From an uncultured Dehalococcoidia bacterium (GTDB taxonomy: Bacteria > Chloroflexota > Dehalococcoidia > Tepidiformales > Tepidiformaceae), in contig CALMIW010000758.1 of NCBI GenBank assembly GCA_937864275.1, forward strand, positions 1 through 5,434: a stretch of DNA of 5,434 nucleotides. The letters run 5' to 3'. Shown here one piece after another: positions 1 through 5,434 of this stretch. Each line of letters begins with the position of its first letter. Position 1 is the stretch's first letter. The translations under genes and the position numbers were made by a program. The notes under the pieces are model-generated. The model had not been told where the DNA came from, made no database searches, and saw only the letters and a program-made list of their open reading frames with translations.

Positions 1-783
1 TTCCTCATCGGCTCGCTCAGCCTGGCCGGCATCTTCCCGCTCGCCGGCTTCTGGTCGAAGGACGAAATCCTGCTCGATGCCTGGCGCGAGAACCGCGCCC
101 TCTGGGCCATCGGCCTCGTGGTCGCCTTCATGACCGCCTTCTACATGTTCCGCGCCATCTTCCTGACGTTCTTCGGCGAGTACAAAGGCGGCGAACCCGT
201 CGACCACCACGATGAGGACTCCCACTTCCACGGCGACCCGGCCCACCCCCACGAGTCCCCCTGGGTGATGACGCTCCCGCTCGTGCTCCTCGCCGTCCCC
301 GCTATCGCCGCCGGCTGGCTCGCCTACGACCACCTGTTCAAGGACTTCATCGAAGCCGCGCTCCCCGAAGTCCACGGCCACGGCAGCACCTTCGAAATCG
401 GCATCGCCATCAGCTCGTCGATCGTCGCCCTCGCCGGTATCGGCGCGGCCTACGCCATCTACATGAAGAAGTGGGTGACCTCCGAGTCCATCCGCTCGAC
501 CTTCGCACCGTTCGCCATCGTCTTCGAGAACAAGTACTACCTCGACAGGCTCTACGAAGACGTCATCGTCACCCGCATCATGCAGGGCGGCTGGAACCGC
601 CTCCTCCAGGCGAACGACAAGTACGTCGTCGATGGGATCGTGAACGGCACGGGCCGCGTCGCCCGCGAAGCGAGCTCCCGCCTCAGGACTATCCAGACCG
701 GCCAGGTCCAGGGCTACGGCCTTGGCATCGTTGCCGGAATCCTCGTTATCGTCGTCGCGGTCTACGCGGCGAACCCGCTGTAG
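1..783 (+). CDS. nuoL: NADH-quinone oxidoreductase subunit L, C-terminal part (5' end outside window)
   Basis: Proton-pumping antiporter-like subunit at the far end of the complex I membrane arm. The frame is open from base 1, giving 260 residues to the TAG at 781-783, against about 610-650 for a full NuoL, so the N-terminal half is missing. Fragment residues 8-24 hold the family signature of TM12, with AGF at 15-17 and SKDEIL at 19-24; K20 aligns with the essential Lys399 of E. coli NuoL. A His/Asp-rich loop follows (residues 68-85, six His), ending in the common HESPW motif, then further membrane segments (about 90-107 and 130-154). The long amphipathic lateral-helix region holds the typical YYLDRLY, VDGIVNGT and QTGQVQ motifs, followed by a last TM helix at about 238-256. 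The next gene starts 11 bp downstream, consistent with one operon. The gene is cut by the window edge and shows no sign of being broken. Confidence 0.96.
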   Translation, partial: FLIGSLSLAGIFPLAGFWSKDEILLDAWRENRALWAIGLVVAFMTAFYMFRAIFLTFFGEYKGGEPVDHHDEDSHFHGDPAHPHESPWVMTLPLVLLAVPAIAAGWLAYDHLFKDFIEAALPEVHGHGSTFEIGIAISSSIVALAGIGAAYAIYMKKWVTSESIRSTFAPFAIVFENKYYLDRLYEDVIVTRIMQGGWNRLLQANDKYVVDGIVNGTGRVAREASSRLRTIQTGQVQGYGLGIVAGILVIVVAVYAANPL

Positions 784-787
784 GAGG
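782..787 (+). promoter_or_regulatory. Shine-Dalgarno site of nuoM
   Basis: A perfect AGGAGG overlaps the nuoL stop codon and lies 7 bases before the GTG at 795. It decides the nuoM start: the frame stays open far upstream into nuoL (an ATG exists at 471), but that extension is only nuoL read out of frame. Confidence 0.85.
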
Positions 788-794
788 GCGCGCG

Positions 795-2261
795 GTGCCA
801 GAGCTGTCAGTCCTCGTCTTCCTCCCTGCGGTAGCCGCCGCGGCCATCCTCCTGCTCCCAAAGCCGATGGAACAGAACGCGAAGTGGGTCGCCCTCGCCG
901 CCGCCTCCGCCATGCTCGCGCTCTCCGTGCAGATGTTCTTCGCCTTCGACCTCGACGGCGAGGGCTACCAGTTCGTCGAGCGCCATGAGTGGGTCGATAT
1001 CGGCCAGTTCAACCTCCAGTACTTCCTCGGCGTCGATGGGCTGAGCATGCCGCTCGTCCTCCTGACCACCTGCCTGACGGTAGCCTCCGTGCTCGTCTCG
1101 TTCAGTGTCACCGTTCGGCCGCGCGCCTACTTCGCCTGCCTCATGCTCCTGGCCAGCTCGGTCGTCGGCGTCTTCGTCGCGCTCGATTTCCTGCTCTTCT
1201 TTCTCTTCTGGGAACTCGAACTGTTCCCGATGTTCCTGCTGATCGCCGTCTGGGGCTCGGGGCGCAAGGAGTACTCCGCCACCAAGTTCGTGCTCTACAC
1301 GATCGCCGGCTCGGCCTTCATGCTCGTCGGCATCCTTGTCCTTGCCTTCAACGCGGGCACGTTCGACATCGAAGTCCTCGGCCAGACCGAGTTCAGCAAT
1401 ACGCTCATCCCGCTGGGCTGGGTGTTCTTCTTCCTCTTCATCGGTTTCGCCGTGAAGCTTCCCATCGTCCCGCTCCACACCTGGCTGCCAGACGCCCACG
1501 GCGATGCGCCGACGGCCGTCTCCGTCATGCTCGCCGGCGTGCTCCTCAAGATGGGCGGCTACGGCATCATCCGCATGTGCGTCACGATGATGCCGGACGT
1601 CGCCGCCGATTGGGACATCTGGTTCGCCGCCATCGGCGCGATTAGCGTCCTCTACGGCGCATTCATCACCCTCCGCCAGACCGACGTGAAGCGGCTCATC
1701 GCCTACTCCTCCGTGAGCCACATGGGCCTCGTCCTCCTTGGCATCGGCGCGCTCGGCGACACCGGGCTCACCGGCGCCGCCTACCAGATGCTCGCCCACG
1801 GCCTCATCACCGGCATGCTCTTCTTCATGGTCGGCCTCATGTACGAACGCACGCACCCCCGCGAAACCTCCCGCCTCGGCGGCCTCGCCCGTCAGATGCC
1901 GCTGATCACCACGGGCATGGTCTTCGCCGGCTTCGGCAGCCTCGGCCTCCCTGCCATGGCTGGCTTCATCGCCGAGGTAACCGTCTTCCTGGGGGCGTTC
2001 GAACGGTTCGAATGGGCCGTCCTCGCCTCGATCGTCGGCGTCGTCCTCTCGGCCGGTTACGTCCTCTGGATGCTGCAGCGCGTGGTCTTCGGCCCCGTCA
2101 AGCACGAATGGGACGGGGTGACCGATGCCCACCACTGGTGGGAACACACCGTTGTCGTCGGTCTCGTTGCCCTGGTCATCCTGCTTGGCGTCTACCCGGC
2201 GATCATGATGGACATGCTCGAGCCCGCGATTGACTCGATTATGGTGAGGGTGGAATCGTGA
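795..2261 (+). CDS. nuoM: NADH-quinone oxidoreductase subunit M
   Basis: Antiporter-like proton-pumping subunit of complex I, sitting in the membrane arm between NuoL and NuoN. The product is 488 residues, normal for the family (about 480-510), and almost wholly hydrophobic with about 14 predicted TM helices. The key charged residues are present: E140 in the TM5 motif FLFWELELFPMFLLI (E. coli Glu144), K221 in the FAVKLPIVPLHTWLPDAHGD block (Lys234), K252 in LLKMGGYG (Lys265), H335 in QMLAHGL, and E394 in GFIAEVTVF (Glu407). The E at TM12, where NuoL and NuoN carry Lys, identifies it as NuoM rather than a paralogue. The GTG start at 795 is set by the AGGAGG at 782-787 and gives the usual N-terminal hydrophobic helix right after Met. 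The end overlaps nuoN by four bases (GTGA). A Mrp-antiporter MnhD/MrpD subunit is the main alternative, but the nuoL and nuoN neighbours argue against it. Confidence 0.97.
   Translation: MPELSVLVFLPAVAAAAILLLPKPMEQNAKWVALAAASAMLALSVQMFFAFDLDGEGYQFVERHEWVDIGQFNLQYFLGVDGLSMPLVLLTTCLTVASVLVSFSVTVRPRAYFACLMLLASSVVGVFVALDFLLFFLFWELELFPMFLLIAVWGSGRKEYSATKFVLYTIAGSAFMLVGILVLAFNAGTFDIEVLGQTEFSNTLIPLGWVFFFLFIGFAVKLPIVPLHTWLPDAHGDAPTAVSVMLAGVLLKMGGYGIIRMCVTMMPDVAADWDIWFAAIGAISVLYGAFITLRQTDVKRLIAYSSVSHMGLVLLGIGALGDTGLTGAAYQMLAHGLITGMLFFMVGLMYERTHPRETSRLGGLARQMPLITTGMVFAGFGSLGLPAMAGFIAEVTVFLGAFERFEWAVLASIVGVVLSAGYVLWMLQRVVFGPVKHEWDGVTDAHHWWEHTVVVGLVALVILLGVYPAIMMDMLEPAIDSIMVRVES
2246..2250 (+). promoter_or_regulatory. 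Probable Shine-Dalgarno site of nuoN
   Basis: GAGGG inside the last codons of nuoM, 7 bases before the GTG at 2258. Together with the 4-base stop/start overlap it supports this start and translational coupling of nuoN to nuoM. Confidence 0.6.
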
Positions 2262-3721
2262 ACGGAATCGACCTCGTAGGTCCCCAGTTCGCGGTCCTCG
2301 CCACCGCCGGCATCGTCCTGCTGGTCGATGGCCTCATGCCGCAGCAGCGCCGCTACCTCCCGATCATCGCCCTCCTGGGCCTCGCCGTTTCCGCCCTCTG
2401 GACCCTCTCCTGGGCCGGCCGCGGCGATTACCAGGAAGCGTTCGGCGGTACCCTCGCACTCGACAAGTACGCCGTCTTCTTCTACTTCCTCTTCGCTGGC
2501 ATCACAGCCACGGTCGTCCTCGCTTCGATCGACTGGGTAAACCGCGAGGGCCGCGGCCAGGGGGAGTACTACGCCCTCCTGCTCACCACCTGCGGCGGTC
2601 TCATGTTCCTCTCCGCCGCCCGCGATCTCATCACCATCTTCCTCGCCCTCGAGCTCTCCTCGATCCCGCAGTACATCCTCGCGGGCTGGGGCAAGGATAA
2701 GAAGTCCAGCGAAGCCGGCTTGAAGTACCTGCTCCTTGGCGCCATCGCCTCCGCGCTCCTCCTCTACGGCATGGCCCTCCTCTACGGCCTGACAGGGACC
2801 ACCATGCTGACCGAAATCTCCGCAAGCCTGGAAGCGACCGGCGAGCAGTACCGCTCCCTCCTGGTCCTCTCGGCCGTGCTCCTGATCGCCGGCTTCGGTT
2901 TCAAGATGGCCGTCGTTCCGTTCCAGATGTGGGTGCCGGATGTCTATCAGGGTGCGCCTACCCCCGTCGCCGCGTTCCTTTCTGTCGGTTCGAAGGCTGC
3001 AGCCTTCGCCGTCGTCACCCGCATCTTCTTCGAAGCGCTCGGCGCGGAGTTCCTCAGTGACGACTGGTCGATGATCTTTGCCATCATCGCCGCCGTCTCG
3101 ATGACCCTGGGCAACCTGATGGCCGTCGTCCAGACCGATATCAAGCGCATGCTCGGGTACAGCTCGGTTGCCCAGGCGGGCACCTTCATGATCGGCCTCG
3201 CCGCAATCTCCGTCACGGGCGACGAGTTCACCCTCGGCGGCAGCGGCGTCCTCCTGTTCACGGCCTCCTACGCCTTCACCAACCTCGGTGCCTTCGTCGC
3301 CATCATCGCCATCTCCCAGAAGATCGACAGCGACCAGATCAAGGACTACGCGGGAATGTGGAAGCGCTCGCCGCTCCTCGCCCTCGGGCTCGCCTTCTGC
3401 CTGGTATCCCTCACCGGCATCCCTCCGACAGCCGGCTTCTGGGCCAAGCTCTACATCTTCAACGCCGGCGTGCGCGCCGACCTGCTCTGGCTGGTGATCG
3501 TCGGCGTCCTCAACAGTGTCATCTCCGGCTACTACTACCTCTCGGTCGCGCGCCAGATGTTCCTCGGCGAAGCGGAGGACGGAAAGAGCTTCTCCACATC
3601 CCCGTCCATCGCCGTGGCCCTCGGTGCGACCACGCTTGGCGTCCTCATCTTCGGCATCATCCCCATGCCGCTCATCTCGGCAGCCGAAAACGCGGTGGAA
3701 GCCCTCCGCACGGTAAGCTGA
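2258..3721 (+). CDS. nuoN: NADH-quinone oxidoreductase subunit N
   Basis: Third antiporter-like pump subunit of complex I, the one nearest the quinone-binding part of the arm. The product is 487 residues (E. coli 485), with about 14 TM helices. Family residues are in place: E132 in LALELSSIPQYIL (E. coli Glu133), K216 in FGFKMAVVPFQMWVPDVYQG (Lys217), K246 in SVGSK (Lys247) and K397 in GFWAKLYIF (Lys395). Lys rather than Glu at the last position, and the TNLGAF motif at 341-346 in the helix where NuoM has its His, mark this as NuoN. Other conserved stretches are QTDIKRMLGYSSVAQAG (292-308) and TGIPPTAGF (386-394). The start is GTG, whose bases overlap the nuoM stop (GTGA, 2258-2261). ybeY starts 4 bp after its stop. 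Nothing is unusual in the protein. Confidence 0.97.
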   Translation: MNGIDLVGPQFAVLATAGIVLLVDGLMPQQRRYLPIIALLGLAVSALWTLSWAGRGDYQEAFGGTLALDKYAVFFYFLFAGITATVVLASIDWVNREGRGQGEYYALLLTTCGGLMFLSAARDLITIFLALELSSIPQYILAGWGKDKKSSEAGLKYLLLGAIASALLLYGMALLYGLTGTTMLTEISASLEATGEQYRSLLVLSAVLLIAGFGFKMAVVPFQMWVPDVYQGAPTPVAAFLSVGSKAAAFAVVTRIFFEALGAEFLSDDWSMIFAIIAAVSMTLGNLMAVVQTDIKRMLGYSSVAQAGTFMIGLAAISVTGDEFTLGGSGVLLFTASYAFTNLGAFVAIIAISQKIDSDQIKDYAGMWKRSPLLALGLAFCLVSLTGIPPTAGFWAKLYIFNAGVRADLLWLVIVGVLNSVISGYYYLSVARQMFLGEAEDGKSFSTSPSIAVALGATTLGVLIFGIIPMPLISAAENAVEALRTVS

Positions 3722-3725
3722 TTCC

Positions 3726-4202
3726 GTGTACGACGAGCTCCCCTACGACATCTCGATCGAAGTAGCCATCGAAGCGCCCGGATTGGATGTCGAGGCGCTC
3801 CACCATCTCGCCGCTCGTGTCATGGGCGGCGAGAACGTCGATGCCGGTACCTCCCTCGCCATCCTCGTGATCGACGACGACGAGATCCGTGCGATGAACC
3901 ACCAGTTCCTCGGCATCGATGAACCCACCGACGTCCTCTCGTTCCCGGATGAGGCGGATGACTTCGTCCAGGGCCTCTCCGAAGAGAAGCTCCTCGGCGA
4001 CATCGCCATTTCGCTCCCGACCGCCATCCGCCAGGCGGAGGCCGCCGGGCATCCGCTCGAGTCCGAACTGGCCCACCTCCTCACCCACGGCATCCTCCAT
4101 CTCTGCGGCTACGACCACGTCACCAGCCCCGAAGACGAAGCCGTGATGCGTGCCCGCGAGGAGCACTACCTGGGCGACCTGAAACTGGTCCACCAGCACT
4201 AA
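3726..4202 (+). CDS. ybeY: Endoribonuclease YbeY, rRNA maturation factor
   Basis: Cytoplasmic zinc-dependent endoribonuclease of the UPF0054 family, known for 16S rRNA 3'-end maturation and ribosome quality control. The product has 158 residues, the usual size. The metal site is complete: H121, H125 and H131 in HGILHLCGYDH (121-131). The upstream signature PTDVLSFP (67-74) and the GDIAIS strand (91-96) are also present. The start is the GTG at 3726: an in-frame TAA at 3714-3716 excludes anything longer than three more codons, and the first conserved strand (ISIEVAIE, 9-16) begins almost at once, excluding a later start. No Shine-Dalgarno sequence is visible, so translation is probably coupled to nuoN, which ends 4 bp upstream. 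The position homologous to the conserved Arg59 of the E. coli protein appears to be Leu62 here (QFLGIDEPTDV), a variation I believe occurs in other YbeY proteins. ybeY is more often next to phoH or era, so the link to nuo is somewhat unusual. Confidence 0.96.
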   Translation: MYDELPYDISIEVAIEAPGLDVEALHHLAARVMGGENVDAGTSLAILVIDDDEIRAMNHQFLGIDEPTDVLSFPDEADDFVQGLSEEKLLGDIAISLPTAIRQAEAAGHPLESELAHLLTHGILHLCGYDHVTSPEDEAVMRAREEHYLGDLKLVHQH

Positions 4203-4212
4203 TTCGCGGTCG

Positions 4213-4238
4213 TTCGGTCGACACATCTGTTCTATACT
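4213..4238 (+). promoter_or_regulatory. Possible promoter for dnaX
   Basis: The 60-base gap between ybeY and dnaX is clearly less GC-rich than its surroundings. It carries TATACT at 4233-4238, one mismatch from the sigma-70-type -10 consensus and 24 bases before the dnaX GTG at 4263. The -35 is weak: TTCGGT at 4213-4218 gives a 14-base spacer, shorter than ideal. A better match to the -35 box, TCGACA at 4218-4223, is only 9 bases away and cannot pair with this -10. Transcription would start near 4245 and leave a leader of about 18 bases. Confidence 0.35.
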
Positions 4239-4262
4239 GGGCCTATTCGTTCCGATTCCGGG

Positions 4263-5387
4263 GTGCGTGTGCTTTACGGGAAATGGCGCCCGCGCGGCTT
4301 CGATGAAGTCGCAGGGCAGGATCACATCGTGCGGACGCTTCGCAACGCCCTCGCCACGGGTCAGGTCGCCCACGCCTACCTCTTCAGCGGTCCACGCGGC
4401 ACCGGCAAGACCACCACCGCCCGCATCCTCGCCCGGGCGCTGAACTGCTCGAACCTCAAGGACGGCGAGCCCTGCAACGAGTGCCCCTCGTGCATCGCCA
4501 TTCTCAACGGCTCGGCCCTGGACCTCATCGAGATGGATGCCGCCAGCAACCGCGGCATCGAGGATATCCGCGAGCTGCGCGAGAAGATCGCCTTCGCCCC
4601 CTCCGACCTCAAGCGGAAGGTCTACCTCCTCGACGAAGTGCACATGCTCACCGACGGCGCCTTCAATGCCCTCCTGAAGACCCTCGAAGAGCCGCCCCCC
4701 CACGCCGTTTTCATCCTCGCGACCACTGAACTGCACAAGATGCCCGCGACCATCATCTCGCGCTGCCAGCGCCACGATTTCCACCGCATCAACAACGAGG
4801 CGAGCGTTGCCCGCCTCCAGCTGATCGCCCGCGAAGAGGGTTTCGATTTCCCTCCCGAGGGCCTCGCCGCCATCGCCGTCCAGTCCCGGGGCGGGCTTCG
4901 CGACGCCATCACCATGATGGAGCAGATCGCTGCCCGCTACGGCACTCACCCGACCGTCGACGATGTGCTCGCTGCCATGGGCCAGGTCCACGATGCCCGC
5001 ACCGCAGGCCTCGTCCGCGCCATCCTCGAGGACGACCTCGGCGCGGCGCTCGAAATAGCTCGCTCCGTCGCCGATGACGGCGTCGATATCGCCAGGTTCA
5101 CCCGCGCGACCATCGACCTCATTCGTGACATCCTCCCTGACGTCCTGAAGAAGGCGCCTCGCCCCGAACACCCCTACGCCGACCTCGTGACCGAGGCGGT
5201 CGCCGCCAACGGCGTCCGCAAGCTCACAGGCGCCGTCGCCGAACTCGCCCGCGCCGACTTCCGCCTCGACCCTGCCAGCCCCATCCCTCTCGAAGTCGCC
5301 TGCGCGACGGCCATCCTCGGTGGTGGCCTCGTCCCCGCCGCCGCGGCCATGCCCGCCGCCGTGCTGGCCGGAGGCCCCCAACCCGCC
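4263..5387 (+). CDS. dnaX: DNA polymerase III subunit gamma/tau, N-terminal part (3' end missing)
   Basis: ATPase of the bacterial clamp loader, which loads the beta sliding clamp and holds the replisome together. The 375 genuine residues cover the AAA+ domains I and II and most of the domain III collar region. Visible motifs: KWRP (7-10), Walker A GPRGTGKTT (43-51), a zinc module with C62, C71, C74 and C77, Walker B YLLDEVHML (121-129), sensor 1 ATTE (153-156), the SRC motif with arginine finger R167 (166-168), and sensor 2 GGLRDA (210-215, R213). Full-length proteins usually run to about 450-650 residues, so the tau-specific C-terminus is missing, as is any tau/gamma frameshift site. The frame continues without a stop into the adapter at 5388, and those codons are not real. 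The start is GTG at 4263 (MRVLYGKWRP) or GTG at 4269 (MLYGKWRP). I prefer 4263 because homologues usually have residues before VLY, but GGGG at 4260-4263 would better serve 4269. Confidence 0.96.
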
Positions 5388-5434
5388 AGATCGGAAGAGC
5401 ACACGTCTGAACTCCAGTCACGTGGCCTTATCTC
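5388..5434 (+). other. Illumina TruSeq indexed adapter sequence (artefact, not genomic)
   Basis: From 5388 the sequence reads AGATCGGAAGAGC (5388-5400), the universal start of the Illumina TruSeq adapter. It continues ACACGTCTGAACTCCAGTCAC (positions 5401-5421 inclusive), then GTGGCC at 5422-5427 with TT, and ATCTC at 5430-5434. This matches, base for base as I remember it, the TruSeq index adapter carrying barcode 20 (GTGGCC), up to the start of the flow-cell primer segment. The A at 5388 may be genomic or come from A-tailing. Read in the dnaX frame it gives RSEEHTSELQS, and the reverse strand gives VQTCALPIW; both are well-known adapter-derived peptides in protein databases. Confidence 0.98.

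Noticed and set aside
471..794. N-terminal extension of nuoM by 108 codons from an upstream ATG
   Set aside because: The extension is Arg/Pro-rich and is nuoL read out of frame. The perfect AGGAGG and the family's normal N-terminus place the start at 795.
807..2147. Long antisense open frame (446 codons) opposite nuoM
   Set aside because: Its product is Glu/Asp/Gly/His-rich low-complexity sequence with no domain. It arises because GC-rich, C-ending codons on the + strand rarely create stops in the matching antisense frame. nuoM on the + strand is certain.
4207..4220. Direct repeat CGGTCG-TT-CGGTCG after ybeY, considered as an operator or iteron
   Set aside because: Only two 6-base copies, in a GC-rich genome where CGGTCG is common; no further copies nearby and no dyad symmetry pointing to a regulator.
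4203..4262. Possible rho-independent terminator after ybeY
   Set aside because: I see no GC-rich hairpin followed by a T-run in the gap, so termination here is not supported.
4695..4701. Run of seven C in dnaX as a programmed frameshift site or sequencing error
   Set aside because: The frame is intact across it, giving the conserved EEPPPHAVFILATTE stretch. It lies inside the AAA+ domain, not at the place where tau/gamma frameshifting occurs.
1..5387. Search for a novel accessory system (defence, toxin-antitoxin, mobile element, CRISPR, RNA gene)
   Set aside because: All five coding regions are recognisable conserved housekeeping genes covering nearly every base, and I found no repeats, inverted ends or unassigned coding space that could hold such a system.
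3672..5402. Very long antisense open frame (576 codons) opposite nuoN end, ybeY and dnaX
   Set aside because: Same composition effect; the product is Gly/Glu/Asp/Val-rich and resembles no known family. Its apparent start lies in the adapter, and it covers two well-conserved + strand genes.

Overview
The window is high-GC bacterial DNA with strong preference for C-ending codons (CTC, GTC, ATC, CGC, GCC). All recognisable genes are on the + strand and packed tightly. It holds the distal end of a respiratory complex I (nuo) operon, then ybeY and the first part of dnaX. The last 47 bases are not genomic: they are an Illumina library adapter.

Layout: 1-783 is the C-terminal part of nuoL (the start lies outside the window); 795-2261 is nuoM; 2258-3721 is nuoN, overlapping nuoM by 4 bp; 3726-4202 is ybeY, 4 bp after nuoN; 4203-4262 is the only real intergenic gap, less GC-rich than its surroundings and with a promoter-like -10; 4263-5387 is the 5' part of dnaX; 5388-5434 is adapter. 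No stretch over 300 bases lacks a gene. I see no RNA gene, mobile element, CRISPR array or clear terminator.

How the genes work together: NuoL, NuoM and NuoN are the three antiporter-like proton-pumping subunits of the complex I membrane arm, and all three keep the charged residues expected for pumping. The order L-M-N at the end of the operon is the classical one. YbeY (rRNA maturation/ribosome quality control endonuclease) appears to ride on the same transcript. DnaX (clamp-loader tau/gamma subunit of DNA polymerase III) probably has its own promoter in the gap, or is the last gene of a longer transcript.

Organism: the gene content is housekeeping and does not fix the taxon. High GC, GTG starts on all four genes whose start is visible, and the general look of NuoM and DnaX would suit a high-GC Chloroflexota lineage (Dehalococcoidia/Tepidiforma-like). 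That is a weak inference. The adapter at the end suggests a short-read assembly contig, possibly from a metagenome.

I found no undescribed biological system here. The most important observation is the adapter artefact, which would give the truncated dnaX product a false C-terminal peptide.
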